Shown piece after piece: positions 35,531-46,384 of a stretch of 64,000 bases of DNA. Position 1 is the stretch's first letter. Every line of letters starts with the position of its first letter. The stretch spans positions 248,001 to 312,000 of the forward strand of contig JAXMDM010000003.1 in the NCBI GenBank assembly GCA_046348835.1, in the 5' to 3' direction. Under the pieces are notes generated by a model that was given only the letters and a program-made list of their open reading frames with translations, was not told the origin of the DNA and did no database searches. Made by a program: the position numbers and the translations under genes. The DNA comes from Defluviicoccus sp046348835. Its GTDB lineage: Bacteria > Pseudomonadota > Alphaproteobacteria > Rhodospirillales > Defluviicoccaceae.

Positions 35531-36390
35531 TCAGCCGGCGGCGATGAAGGCGGTGAGGTCGGCGACGAAGCGGTCCGTATTGTAGAGATGGGGCGAATGG
35601 TCGGCGCCCTCATAGAAGAGCAGCCTCGCGTCGGGAATGGCGTCCCTGACGAAAAGTCCGGTTGGCGGCGGATAGAAGTTGCTCTCGGTGCCGTAGATCA
35701 AGAGTGCCGGCCGGTCGATCCGGGCCAGCACCGGTCTAAGATCGGCCGGCGACAGCGTCCGCCAGACGGCGATTAGCGGGCGCGGGTCGAGCATGCCGAG
35801 ATAGGTGCGCATTCGCTCGATCCCGGGATGACCTTGCTCGTACCTGGTCCGCGCCTTCTCGTTGAGGCCGAAGGCCACCAGCTCGACCACGCCTGGACGA
35901 AATCCGCCTCCATCGCGGCGACGAAGCGATCGTCGCGCTCCTTCGGCCAGTCACCGTAGATGCCGAGTTTCCACGAGGCATCGGTGATCAGCCGCGGCGA
36001 CTGGTCGAGGATGCCGATGCGGCCGATGCGCCCGCAGCCGTGGCGGGCGATATGGGTCCACAGGGTGAGGGCGCCCATGGAGTGGCCGACCACGGTGGGC
36101 GCATCGAGGCGGTAGTGATCCAGCAAGTCGGCGAGATCGTCGGCCATGCGATCGAGCGTCACCTGGCGATCGCGTCCCGGCGCGTGGGGGCTGTCGTGTC
36201 CGGCATGACCGCGGGCATCCCACCGGTAGACGGTGAACCGGTCGCTGAGGCGATGGGTGATCCCCTCCCACACCCGGTGGCTTGAGGCCCATTCGTGCAG
36301 CAGCACCACCGGCGGCCCCTGGCCGTCGATCTTGAGAAAGATCTCGGCCCCATCCGACGCGACAAACCGCTGAAGAGTCTCCACCGACAT
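35531..36390 (-). pseudogene. Alpha/beta hydrolase, single frameshift
   Basis: Two frames join to one hydrolase of ~285 residues. The first has VVLLHEWASSHRVWEGITHR with the oxyanion histidine, RWDARGHAGHD and the nucleophile VVGHSMGALTL, up to EADFVQA. Near 35894 one base is missing; the other frame continues VVELVAFGLNEKARTRYEQG, ALLIYGTESNFYPPP with the acid region, and the final GADHSPHLYN histidine. The ATG at 36390 (MSVETLQRF) has a nearby gggaga. Outside the nitrogenase locus this is the only frameshift I see, and it could be real or a sequencing slip. Confidence 0.78.
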
Positions 36391-36747
36391 TCTCCCGGTC
36401 CAGGCCGGCCCCCTGACCGCGCGCCCTGCCGATACGACTTTTTCGACATCCGCGCCATCAGTTTCAAAAGCGGTAGAAGCCGGTGAAAAGGTGGTGATCA
36501 CCTGTCGCGGCAAAGCCGTCGCGAAGCCGGTACCGCCTGGCGGTATCGACCGCGCCCGCGCGCAAGCGGACGCACAGCGGATCCGTGAGAAGCGAAAGCG
36601 CGTCACTCTCGACGGGTTGAACGCCTCGACCGCATCGCCTGGGCTCCGCTAGAATGCTACGCAACGCCGGCTATCGAGATCACGACCCGATGAAGGTATC
36701 CGGCGGTAATTCCGGTAAAGCAACCCGCCGCCGCATCGGAGGCAGCC

Positions 36748-37605
36748 ATGACCAAGATGACCATGCCCGTCCTCTTCATTGGTCATGGAAGCCCCATGAA
36801 CACACTCCAACGCAATGGCTTTACCGAGGCATGGCGCGTACTCGGGCAGCAGCTTCCGCGACCGAGAGCTTTGCTCGTCGTTTCGGCGCATTGGTTCATC
36901 GGCGCCACCGCGGTGACTGCCATGCCGCGCCCGCGCACCATCCACGATTTCTATGGATTCCCGCCTGAGTTGTTCGCCTATGACTACCCCGCGGCGGGGG
37001 CGCCAGACGTCGCCGAAGAGGTTGCGGAGGTGGTCAAGCCGCACTGGGTCGGGCTCGACCATGACCAGTGGGGGCTCGACCATGGCGCTTGGAGCGTGCT
37101 CGCTCACCTCTATCCGGCTGCGGATGTGCCGATCGTGCAGCTTTCGATCAACGCCCTGAAGCCGCTCGACTATCATCTCGATCTGGCCGCACGGCTGGCA
37201 CCGCTTCGCGATAGAGGCATTGGGATCCTCGGCAGCGGCAATATCGTCCACAACTTACGGCTGATGCAATGGGACCGCCCGAACGCGGCTTTCGATTGGG
37301 CAGAGCGTTTCGACGAGGCCGTCGTCGAGCAGCTTGGCCAGCAGCCGGGCGAGATCCTCAAGGTGACCGAGCATCCGGACTATCGGCTCGCCGTGCCGAC
37401 GCCGGACCATTTCATCCCTTTGCTCTACCTGGCCGGATTGGCGGCGGAGGGAGGGGCTGCTGTCGCGCTCTTGCGAGGTTACGCGATGGGGTCAATCTCG
37501 ATGACCTGCTTTGGCCTGGGGACGAAGGTCAGGCTCTCCGAGAAGCCAGCGAGCGCCGCGCAACAACTGCCGCCCGACGCTCCTCCGGATCAGACCAACA
37601 TGTAG
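36748..37605 (+). CDS. LigB-type extradiol dioxygenase (DODA/YgiD family)
   Basis: The 285-residue protein belongs to the class III extradiol dioxygenases related to plant DOPA dioxygenase. The zinc or iron ligands and nearby histidines are visible: PVLFIGHGSPMNT, LVVSAHWFIGA, WGLDHGAWSVL, GSGNIVHNLRLM, and PTPDHFIPLLYLAGLA. Bacterial YgiD-type enzymes open catechol rings such as L-DOPA. It stands alone between a divergent hydrolase and the tRNA-Lys gene. The ATG at 36748 follows cggaggcagcc. Confidence 0.9.
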   Translation: MTKMTMPVLFIGHGSPMNTLQRNGFTEAWRVLGQQLPRPRALLVVSAHWFIGATAVTAMPRPRTIHDFYGFPPELFAYDYPAAGAPDVAEEVAEVVKPHWVGLDHDQWGLDHGAWSVLAHLYPAADVPIVQLSINALKPLDYHLDLAARLAPLRDRGIGILGSGNIVHNLRLMQWDRPNAAFDWAERFDEAVVEQLGQQPGEILKVTEHPDYRLAVPTPDHFIPLLYLAGLAAEGGAAVALLRGYAMGSISMTCFGLGTKVRLSEKPASAAQQLPPDAPPDQTNM

Positions 37606-37692
37606 CCTACACGGGCGGCGGCGGCGCTTGCGTCGCAGCGGGTCCGCCATCGAACGTCCGGCGAACCGAAGTGAAAAACCGGCCGGCGGGAA

Positions 37693-37709
37693 GTGAAAAT
37701 TTTTTTCAC
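37693..37709. terminator. AT-rich hairpin near the tRNA 3' end, possible terminator
   Basis: The sequence gtgaaaa-ttt-ttttcac forms a 7-bp hairpin with runs of A and T, unusual in this GC-rich window. On the - strand it lies about 27 bases past the tRNA-Lys 3' end. A GC-rich palindrome (ccggccgg) followed by TTTTT comes a little further on, so the pair could end the tRNA transcript. Confidence 0.4.
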
Positions 37710-37735
37710 AACCGTCTGCTAAGCCGTTGAAAGAT

Positions 37736-37811
<76 letters not shown>

Positions 37812-37894
37812 GCGCTTGGGTCTGGGGTTCTTAGCAAAGACGTCGACGGATGTCGATGGCATGTGGATGCCAATATGCCGACCCCGTCCGCAAT

Positions 37895-39034
37895 TCAGGC
37901 ATCGCCGCCGGCGTGCGGGCCGATGACGGCATTGCGGTTGACGTAGACGCACATGACCAGGCCGAACCCCAGCATCAGCGCCAGGATGGCGGTGCCGCCG
38001 TAGGACACCAGCGGCAGCGGCACGCCCACCACCGGGATCAGCCCCATCACCATTCCCATGTTGATGAAGATGTAGAGAAAGAATGTCGCACTGATGCCGA
38101 AGGCGACCAGCCGGCCGAACTGGCTTTTCGCCGACAGCGCGATGGCGAGGCAGTAGGCGAGAACCAGCACGTAAAGGCCGAGCAGGCCGAGAGAGCCGAT
38201 CAGGCCGAACTCCTCGGCGAGCATGGTGAAGATGAAGTCGGTCTGCTTTTCCGGCAGGAAGTTCAGGTGTGCCTGGCTCCCCTCGAGAAAGCCCTTGCCG
38301 CTGATTCCGCCCGAGCCCAGCGCGATTTTGGACTGCAGGATGTGATAACCGGAGCCCAGCGGGTCTGCCTCCGGGTCGAGAAAGGTCAGCACCCGCTGCC
38401 GCTGGTAATCGTGCAGCATTCCCCAGGCGATGGGCAACACCGCGGCGCCGGCGGCGAAGGCGAGGCCGAACATCCACAGCGCCACCCCGGCGGCGAAGAA
38501 CATGGCGAGGCCGGCCAACAGCAGCATCCCGGCGGTGCCGAGGTCGGGCTGCTTGAGGACCAGGCCGACCGGCACCAGGACCATCAGCGCCGGCGTCACC
38601 AGCCGGAACGGCCGCCGCACCGCCGCCGTCTCGCAGCCGTGGAAGTAGCGGGCGAGGGCCAGCACCAGCGCGATCTTCATCACCTCCGAAGGCTGCAGAT
38701 TGATGATGCCGAGATCGATCCACCGCTGCGCACCCATGCCGATGCTGCCGGCCACATCGACGACGACGAGGAGGACGAGGGCGACGGCATAGATGGCGTA
38801 GGCGTTGGACACCCACACCCGGAGGTCGGTCACCGAGACGATCAGCATGAGGAGGAGGGCGACGACGAAGCGGGCGGCCTGACGCACCGCCCACGGTTCG
38901 AAGCTGCCGCCGGCGGCGGAATAGAGCATTGCCACACCGATCGCGGCGATGGCGCTGACCAAGAGCACGAACAGCCAGCGGATATCGCGAAACCGCTCGT
39001 AAAGGCTAAGCTGGGCTCGCTGCCGTAGCATCAC
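37895..39034 (-). CDS. rodA: Rod-shape peptidoglycan polymerase RodA
   Basis: The 379-residue SEDS-family glycosyltransferase polymerises lipid II during cell elongation with PBP2. About ten membrane helices are visible, with LNFLPEKQTDFIFTMLAEEF holding the conserved charged loop and INMGMVMGLIPVVGVPLPLV, then SYGGTAILALMLGFGL near the end, all hallmarks of RodA/FtsW. It follows mrdA by nine bases in the order mreB-mreC-mreD-mrdA-rodA. Confidence 0.96.
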   Translation of the reverse strand: MMLRQRAQLSLYERFRDIRWLFVLLVSAIAAIGVAMLYSAAGGSFEPWAVRQAARFVVALLLMLIVSVTDLRVWVSNAYAIYAVALVLLVVVDVAGSIGMGAQRWIDLGIINLQPSEVMKIALVLALARYFHGCETAAVRRPFRLVTPALMVLVPVGLVLKQPDLGTAGMLLLAGLAMFFAAGVALWMFGLAFAAGAAVLPIAWGMLHDYQRQRVLTFLDPEADPLGSGYHILQSKIALGSGGISGKGFLEGSQAHLNFLPEKQTDFIFTMLAEEFGLIGSLGLLGLYVLVLAYCLAIALSAKSQFGRLVAFGISATFFLYIFINMGMVMGLIPVVGVPLPLVSYGGTAILALMLGFGLVMCVYVNRNAVIGPHAGGDA

Positions 39035-39043
39035 CGCGGGCCC

Positions 39044-40909
39044 TCAGCCGGACGCCCGGCCGTCGCTGCGCAGCGACACCGGGCCGGCGGGCCGGTACCG
39101 TTCTTCGGTCAGCCGCTGCAGCTTCAACAGAACATCGCGGGCGATCGGCGCCGCTACCTTGGAACCGCCACCGCCGTGCTCGACGATCACCGAGACGGCG
39201 AAGCGCGGCGCCGCCACCGGCGCATAGCCGATGAACAGGGCGTGATCGCGCTTCTCCCAGGGCAGTCGCTCGTTCTTGATGACGCCGCGCGACCGCTCGG
39301 CCTTGGTGATGGTGCGCACCTGCGATGTCCCGGTCTTGCCCGCCATCTCGAAACCGGCCTCGCGGATGGCGGCGCGGGCGGCGGTGCCGTGGGCGACCAC
39401 CGCCGCCATGCCCTCGCGGATCAGCTTCAGGAACTGCGGCGAGACGTCCAACTGCGGCGGCGGTGGCCGGCCTTCGCCGGGATCGGCATCCGCCGGGAAG
39501 GCCACCCGCGGGGTGACCGCAAGCCCGCTGGCGATGCGCGCGGTCATCACCGCCAACTGCACCGGCGTCGCCAGCACATAGCCCTGGCCGATGCCGCAGA
39601 TCACCGTCTCGCCGGTGGACCAACTCCGCTTGTACACCCGCTGCTTCCACTCCTCGGTCGGCAGGAGTGCCCCCCGTTCGTGCGGCAGGTCGATGCCGGT
39701 GGGCGCGCCGAGGCCGAAGATGTGGCCCATGGCGGCGATGCGGTCGATGCCGGCCCGTCGCGCCGACTCGTAAAAGTAGACGTCGCAGGACTGGGTCAAA
39801 GCTTCCCGCAGGGCGACGGTGCCGTGGCCGCCCCGCTTCCAGCAGTGGAAGGCGTTGGTGCCCAGGCGGAAGGCGCCCCGGCAGGTGACGGTGGTGGTCG
39901 GCGACATGACGCCGGCAGTCAACGCCGCCATGCCGACGATCGGCTTGAAGGTGGAACCCGGCGCGTACTGGCCGGCGATCGTCTTGTTGAGCAGCGGCGC
40001 CTTGGGATCGCGGGTGAGCGCCCGCCAGTCGGCGAGGGAGATGCCATGGGAAAAGGCGTTGGGATCGAAGCCGGGACTGGAGACCAGGGCGAGGATGTCG
40101 CCGGTGAGCACGTCGATGACGACGACGGCGCCGCTTTCGTCGCCGAGCCGTTCGTAGGCGAACCGCTGCAGGTCGAGATCGATGGTGAGCCGGACATCGT
40201 GGCCGGGTTTGCCGTCGTGGCGGCCGAGCTCGCGGATCGGCCGGCCGACGGCGTTGACCTCCACCTCGGCCGAGCCGCCGACGCCACGAAGCTCCCGCTC
40301 GTGAACCTTCTCGACGCCCCCCTTGCCGATGCGGAAATCCGGAAGCCGCAACAGCGGATCATCGACCGCATCGGTCTCGGCGACGGGCGCCACGTAGCCC
40401 AGGATATGGGCCAGGACCTCGCCGTAGGGATAGACCCGGGTCGTCCCCTCATCGACGGAGATTCCCGGCAGATCGAGGCTGTGGACCTCGACCCGGGCAA
40501 CGTCGGTCCAGGTGAGGTTGTCGCGAATGGCAATGGGGACGAACTTGCGCGCCCGGCCGATCTCGCGCAGCACCCGCTCCCGATCGCTGTCCTTGATTTC
40601 AATCAGCTCGGCAAGGGCGGCGAGGGTCGCCGGAACATCCGTCGCCTGCTCGGCGACGATGAGCAGGCGGTAGTCGTCGCGGTTGGTGGCGAGCGGCCGG
40701 CCGAAGCGATCGAGGATGCGGCCCCTGGGCGGCGCAAACAGCCTGAGGTCGATGCGGTTTTCGTCGGCGAGCACCAGGTAGCGCTCGGACTGGACCACCT
40801 GCAGTTGGTACAGCCGCGCCGCCAGTGCCGTCAGCAGCAGCCCCTGGCCGCCGGCGACGAGGAGGGCGCGGCGAGTGAACTGGCGGCGTCGATCGTTATC
40901 GCGCGGCAT
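39044..40909 (-). CDS. mrdA: Penicillin-binding protein 2 (elongation transpeptidase)
   Basis: The 621-residue protein has one N-terminal membrane helix, the dimerisation/pedestal domain (PPRGRILDRFGRPLATNRDD), and a transpeptidase domain. That domain has active-site serine GSTFKPIVGM at ~318, SCDVYFYESARRAGIDR, and KTGTSQVRT at ~523. It crosslinks new peptidoglycan during elongation, working with RodA. It sits two bases after mreD. Confidence 0.96.
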   Translation of the reverse strand: MPRDNDRRRQFTRRALLVAGGQGLLLTALAARLYQLQVVQSERYLVLADENRIDLRLFAPPRGRILDRFGRPLATNRDDYRLLIVAEQATDVPATLAALAELIEIKDSDRERVLREIGRARKFVPIAIRDNLTWTDVARVEVHSLDLPGISVDEGTTRVYPYGEVLAHILGYVAPVAETDAVDDPLLRLPDFRIGKGGVEKVHERELRGVGGSAEVEVNAVGRPIRELGRHDGKPGHDVRLTIDLDLQRFAYERLGDESGAVVVIDVLTGDILALVSSPGFDPNAFSHGISLADWRALTRDPKAPLLNKTIAGQYAPGSTFKPIVGMAALTAGVMSPTTTVTCRGAFRLGTNAFHCWKRGGHGTVALREALTQSCDVYFYESARRAGIDRIAAMGHIFGLGAPTGIDLPHERGALLPTEEWKQRVYKRSWSTGETVICGIGQGYVLATPVQLAVMTARIASGLAVTPRVAFPADADPGEGRPPPPQLDVSPQFLKLIREGMAAVVAHGTAARAAIREAGFEMAGKTGTSQVRTITKAERSRGVIKNERLPWEKRDHALFIGYAPVAAPRFAVSVIVEHGGGGSKVAAPIARDVLLKLQRLTEERYRPAGPVSLRSDGRASG

Positions 40910-40910
40910 C

Positions 40911-41426
40911 TCAGGCCTGCCTCAGGACGGTGACGTGGCAGTGCCAGAGAAGGCGCACCAGCAAGGGGAAGCAGCCGATGGTGGTTACCGCCTGCAGCAT
41001 CACCGAGCTGCCGTCGACCAGCGTCAGGCTCATGGCCGACATGATCAGCCACGACAGGGCCGCCGCGGCGATGGCGGCCACCGCGAACCCCAGCCAGAGG
41101 ACGGCAAACGACTTGCCGTGGAAGAAGGTGCGCTGGGAGTGGACGGTGGCGTGGAGGACCACCAGGACGGCGGCGCCGGTGCCGATGGGGGCACCCGAGA
41201 GGATGTCCTGGAACAGGCCGACGACAAAGGCGGCCGACGGCGGCATCAGGTCCGGCCTGTGCAGCGTCCAGTAGAAGACGGCGATGAATGGCAACGACGG
41301 CGCCACGCTTTGCAGGCCGGGAATGTAAAAGGGGATGGCCCCGACGAGGATCAGGCCGAGGGTCAGGGCGAAGGGCATCAGCTCGCGGGCGACGAGGTCG
41401 AGCCGACGCCACGCCGACGGTTTCAC
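40911..41426 (-). CDS. mreD: Rod-shape protein MreD
   Basis: This 171-residue membrane protein has five hydrophobic segments (ELMPFALTLGLILVGAIPFY, LPFIAVFYWTLHRPDLMPPS, AAFVVGLFQDILSGAPIGTG). The FxxGLxxDxL-type motif in FVVGLFQDILSG is typical of MreD. It links MreC to the elongation complex. The gene lies between mreC and mrdA in the usual order. Confidence 0.92.
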   Translation of the reverse strand: MKPSAWRRLDLVARELMPFALTLGLILVGAIPFYIPGLQSVAPSLPFIAVFYWTLHRPDLMPPSAAFVVGLFQDILSGAPIGTGAAVLVVLHATVHSQRTFFHGKSFAVLWLGFAVAAIAAAALSWLIMSAMSLTLVDGSSVMLQAVTTIGCFPLLVRLLWHCHVTVLRQA

Positions 41427-41463
41427 CGCGCCCCCGCGGTCGGGCCCCGGGTCCGGGGGGCGC

Positions 41464-42417
41464 TCACGGCAGGCCCGCGGCGGTGCGATGCCGCCGTCCG
41501 TCCTTGCCGGCGGACGGGTCCGCCATCGCCGGGTTCGGCGGCACCTCGTAAGCGACGAGGCGGACGAATTCGAGCCGGCTGCGGTCGACGAACGGCCGCA
41601 CCCGGATCACCGTGCCGTCGGCATCGTCGACCATGCCCACCGGTTGTCCCGGGGGAAAGCCGCCGGCCAGCCCCGAGGTTACGACGATGTCGCCCGCTTG
41701 GATGTCGCCTTCGCCGACGCGATGGATCAGCTTCGGCCGCTCGGAGTTGTCGCCGGCGAGGATCGCCATCACCCGCGACGCGCCGACGACCACCGGCACC
41801 CGCGAGTTCAGATCGGTGATCAGCACCACCAGCGCCGCCCGTGGCGAAACGGCGGCGACCCGGCCGGCGAGGCCGTCTCCGGTTACCGCCATCTGTCCCT
41901 TGTCGACGCCGTCGTTGCTGCCGGCATTGACCACGACGCTGTGGGCGAAGGCGCTGGTGGAGTTGGCGATCACGCGCGCCGCCGTCGAGCGCATGGCCGG
42001 ATCGGGGACATAATCGAGAAGGGCGCGCAGGCTGGCGTTCTCCGCTTCAAGCCGTCTGGCCACCGCCTGCCACTGCAGGAGCCGCTCCCGTTCCGCCCGC
42101 AGCCGGTCGTTCTCCTCGGCAAGCAGGGTCCAGCCACGAACGCGCTCCGCCGCCTTGGTCAGGCCGTCGACCGGCCGCGACAAAACATCGAGGATGGGAA
42201 CGACGGTGTCCGTCACCTGCAGGCGCAGTCGCTCCACCAGCGGCGGATCGGCCCGGCCCAGCACCATGACCGCCGCCGCGGCGATAAGAAGGCCCCCGTA
42301 GACGACCCACAGGGCGAAGGATTTCAGAAAGCCCGTCATCGCCGATCCAACGCGCCCGCCCGACCCGGCGCGGTATGCCCGCAACCCGGAACCGGGTCGG
42401 CACTCATGCGAAACCAC
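41464..42417 (-). CDS. mreC: Rod-shape protein MreC
   Basis: The protein has one membrane helix (LWVVYGGLLIAAAAVMVLG), a coiled coil (ERVRGWTLLAEENDRLRAER) and the periplasmic beta domain with VVNAGSNDGVDKGQMAVTGD, GLAGRVAAVSPRAALVVLIT and IVVTSGLAGGFPPGQPVG. MreC connects MreB to the PBP2/RodA machinery. A start at 42339 (MTGFLKSF) would place the helix near the N-terminus as usual and may be the true one; the longer 317-residue frame begins with an Arg-rich stretch. Confidence 0.93.
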   Translation of the reverse strand: MVSHECRPGSGLRAYRAGSGGRVGSAMTGFLKSFALWVVYGGLLIAAAAVMVLGRADPPLVERLRLQVTDTVVPILDVLSRPVDGLTKAAERVRGWTLLAEENDRLRAERERLLQWQAVARRLEAENASLRALLDYVPDPAMRSTAARVIANSTSAFAHSVVVNAGSNDGVDKGQMAVTGDGLAGRVAAVSPRAALVVLITDLNSRVPVVVGASRVMAILAGDNSERPKLIHRVGEGDIQAGDIVVTSGLAGGFPPGQPVGMVDDADGTVIRVRPFVDRSRLEFVRLVAYEVPPNPAMADPSAGKDGRRHRTAAGLP

Positions 42418-42479
42418 CTACGCTAATATAGTCCATTGCCGGCGATGCGGGGGGCATGACCCGATGGCGGGGCCTTGCC

Positions 42480-43520
42480 CTAGTACATGGCGCTGAGGAC
42501 GTTGCGCATCTTCTTCATTTCCTCCAGCACCCGGCCGGTGCCGAGGGCGACGCACGACAGCGGATCGTCGGCGACGGTCACCGGCAGCCCGGTGGCGTGG
42601 CGGAGGACGAAATCCATGTTGGCGAGCAGCGCCCCGCCGCCGGTGAGCACGATCCCCTTGTCGACGATGTCGGCGGCCAGTTCGGGCGCGGTGTGCTCCA
42701 GCGCCACCTTCACCGCATCGATGATGGCGCCGACCGGCTCCGCCAGACTCTCGGAGATGGCCCGCTCGCTGATCACCAATTCCTTCGGGACCCCGTTCAT
42801 CAGGTCGCGGCCCTTGATCTCCAGCATCCGGCCGTCCCCGTCCTCGGGCGGGCAGGCGGAACCGATGGTCTCCTTGATCCGTTCGGCGGTGCTCTCGCCG
42901 ATGAGGAGATTGTGGTTGCGGCGAATATAGGCGATGACCGCCTCGTCCATCTTGTCGCCGCCCACCCGGACCGACTTGGCGTAGACGATGCCGCCCAGGG
43001 ACAGCACCGCCACTTCGGTGGTGCCGCCGCCGATGTCGACGACCATCGAGCCGGTGGGCTCGGTCACCGGCAAGCCGGCGCCGATCGCCGCCGCCATCGG
43101 CTCCTCGATCAGGTAAACCCGCCTCGCCCCGGCGCTCTCCGCCGATTCCTGGATCGCCCGCCGCTCGACCGCGGTCGAGCCCGACGGCACGCAGACGATG
43201 CACATCGGGCTGGCGAAGCTGCGCCGGTTATGCACCTTGCGGATGAAGTACTTGATCATCTCCTCGGCGACTTCGAAGTCGGCGATGACGCCGTCCCGCA
43301 GCGGCCGGATGGCCTGGATGTTGCCGGGGGTGCGACCCAGCATCAACTTCGCGTCCTCGCCCACGGCGAGCACCTGCTTGCGGCCCTTGTGCTCGACCAG
43401 GGCGACCACGGACGGCTCGTTGAGGACGACGCCCCTGCCGCGGACATAGACCAGCGTGTTGGCGGTTCCGAGGTCGATCGCCATGTCGGCGGACAGGAAC
43501 CCGAATAGCCGTGAGAACAT
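42480..43520 (-). CDS. mreB: Actin-like cell-shape protein MreB
   Basis: The 346-residue actin homologue has phosphate-binding ADMAIDLGTANTLVYVRGRG, GSMVVDIGGGTTEVAVLSLG and IVLTGGGALLANMDFVL. It forms membrane filaments that direct elongation. The start at 43520 (MFSRLFGFL), with its amphipathic N-terminal helix and a gaggggga ribosome site, is preferred over the longer frame. It heads the mreBCD-mrdA-rodA set. Confidence 0.97.
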   Translation of the reverse strand: MFSRLFGFLSADMAIDLGTANTLVYVRGRGVVLNEPSVVALVEHKGRKQVLAVGEDAKLMLGRTPGNIQAIRPLRDGVIADFEVAEEMIKYFIRKVHNRRSFASPMCIVCVPSGSTAVERRAIQESAESAGARRVYLIEEPMAAAIGAGLPVTEPTGSMVVDIGGGTTEVAVLSLGGIVYAKSVRVGGDKMDEAVIAYIRRNHNLLIGESTAERIKETIGSACPPEDGDGRMLEIKGRDLMNGVPKELVISERAISESLAEPVGAIIDAVKVALEHTAPELAADIVDKGIVLTGGGALLANMDFVLRHATGLPVTVADDPLSCVALGTGRVLEEMKKMRNVLSAMY

Positions 43521-43636
43521 TCCCCCTCGCTTCAACGATGCGCATCGCACAGAGCCGTTCGCCCCACCGGCATCCGGCCGGTGTGACCGGATGCCCGCGG
43601 GTCAAGCCCCGAGTGAACGGGAGGCGGGGAGTTGGC

Positions 43637-45187
<1,551 letters not shown>

Positions 45188-45564
45188 AGAAATCCGTCCT
45201 TAGCACAAAAGGGTCACACAATCGATGTGGCTTTTTCCCCTGATCCGGACCTGAGGATCGCCCTGGGGGGCAGTCCAGCCGCGGGTCAGGGGCAGCTAAG
45301 TCGAAGGATTCCGGGAAGCGAGGGCGCCTCGATCGGACGGACCGGACGCACGCAGCCGATGCCAGAGGCACTCCCCCCGTTCCGCTGTCTCGCCCCGATG
45401 GTGTGCTCTGCTTGCACCCGTCCACTCCGCTGAGGACGCCGGCAGGAGCCGGCGTTGCCGACTAGAGACATAGGGTGCCGGCGCTTGTCAACAAGATTGT
45501 CGGCCGACTGAATCGAGAGGTGGATCGAGGCCGACCCATCCGCCGCGGCGGCTTTTGCCCCCGA
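45188..45564. other. Upstream region of leuA, no gene recognised
   Basis: No coding signal is seen. I looked on the - strand for a leader peptide with leucine codons and for an attenuator and found neither. A perfect 8-bp hairpin at 45436-45455 is present but lacks a following T run. The leuA promoter should be in this stretch. Confidence 0.45.
45436..45455. repeat. Perfect 8-bp GC hairpin in the leuA upstream region
   Basis: The stem acgccggc, loop agga, stem gccggcgt pair perfectly. There is no run of T on either strand beyond it, so it is not an intrinsic terminator by itself. It lies about 250 bases upstream of the leuA start and could be part of a leader structure or the end of the preceding lipoprotein transcript. 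Confidence 0.45.
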
Positions 45565-46158
45565 TCAGTTCCCTTTCGCCACCCCCGGCGGGGCGCCGGT
45601 GGGGCCGCCGACGGCGGTCTCGTAATTGTCGCGGGCATAAAGGGTGATCAGGTCCGCCGACCGGCCGAGCACGGTGCCGAAGCCGGTCGTGCCGCTCATG
45701 GCGCTGGCGTGCTGATAGAAGACCGGCGTCGCGATCTCTGCACCGGTGGCTTGGTCGCGATAGACCACCCGCATCACCATCGCCGGACTGCCGGCGGGCG
45801 CGCCCATATAAAATTGCCCGCCTCCGCCGACGAACAACACATCTTCGACCATTGGCTGAACGACCAGCGTCCGGCCGCTGCCTTTATCCCACGACGCCAG
45901 CAGAACGCCCAAGGACTGCTGCAGACTGCGGTCGATGTCGGCCCGCGCGCTCTCCCCGTATGCCTGCCGTTGCACCGTGGGGCTCAGCGTCACCGGTTCC
46001 AGCCGGAACTGGCCGAAGTTCTTGAACGGCTCGCTGGGCGGCGGATTGGTCGCCGGCAGCCCCCGATCCTCGTTGCCGGAGGTGGCGCAGCCGGCGATCA
46101 GGACAGCGACGAGGACGAGGACGAGCGACAGCCGGTCGTTGCCGATGAATGAGGTCAT
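45565..46158 (-). CDS. Outer-membrane-type lipoprotein of unknown function
   Basis: The start at 46158 (MTSFIGNDR) places a lipobox, LIAGC, about 25 residues in; the longer frame upstream is rejected. The 197-residue product continues with FKNFGQFRLEPVTLSPTVQR, a helix, and GRTLVVQPMVEDVLFVGGGG, a strand-rich pattern like the DUF4410/DUF3313 lipoproteins, though the match is uncertain. It lies between ilvC and leuA on the same strand. Confidence 0.7.
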   Translation of the reverse strand: MTSFIGNDRLSLVLVLVAVLIAGCATSGNEDRGLPATNPPPSEPFKNFGQFRLEPVTLSPTVQRQAYGESARADIDRSLQQSLGVLLASWDKGSGRTLVVQPMVEDVLFVGGGGQFYMGAPAGSPAMVMRVVYRDQATGAEIATPVFYQHASAMSGTTGFGTVLGRSADLITLYARDNYETAVGGPTGAPPGVAKGN

Positions 46159-46384
46159 GGGAGTCCGCCCCGGTGCCAGGATCGATGGATTTCTTCGGTC
46201 CGCTCCCCGCGGCTGACCCGCGGCAGCGCTTAGGCTAGCAGGTTTAGGCAGAGACAATCGAGACCATTGCCGTCTTGGGGCGGAAGCGCTCGACAGGAAG
46301 ACGAGGGACGGACAAAGAGCCCGCCGCCGCTCGACGGGATCGTTCGTGGTGGCGGCGGGTGCCTCGCTGCCGGGCGTTCCCGGA

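Noticed and set aside
45188..45564. Leucine attenuator or T-box before leuA
   Set aside because: No Leu-rich leader peptide, no T-run terminator and no T-box motif were found on the - strand.
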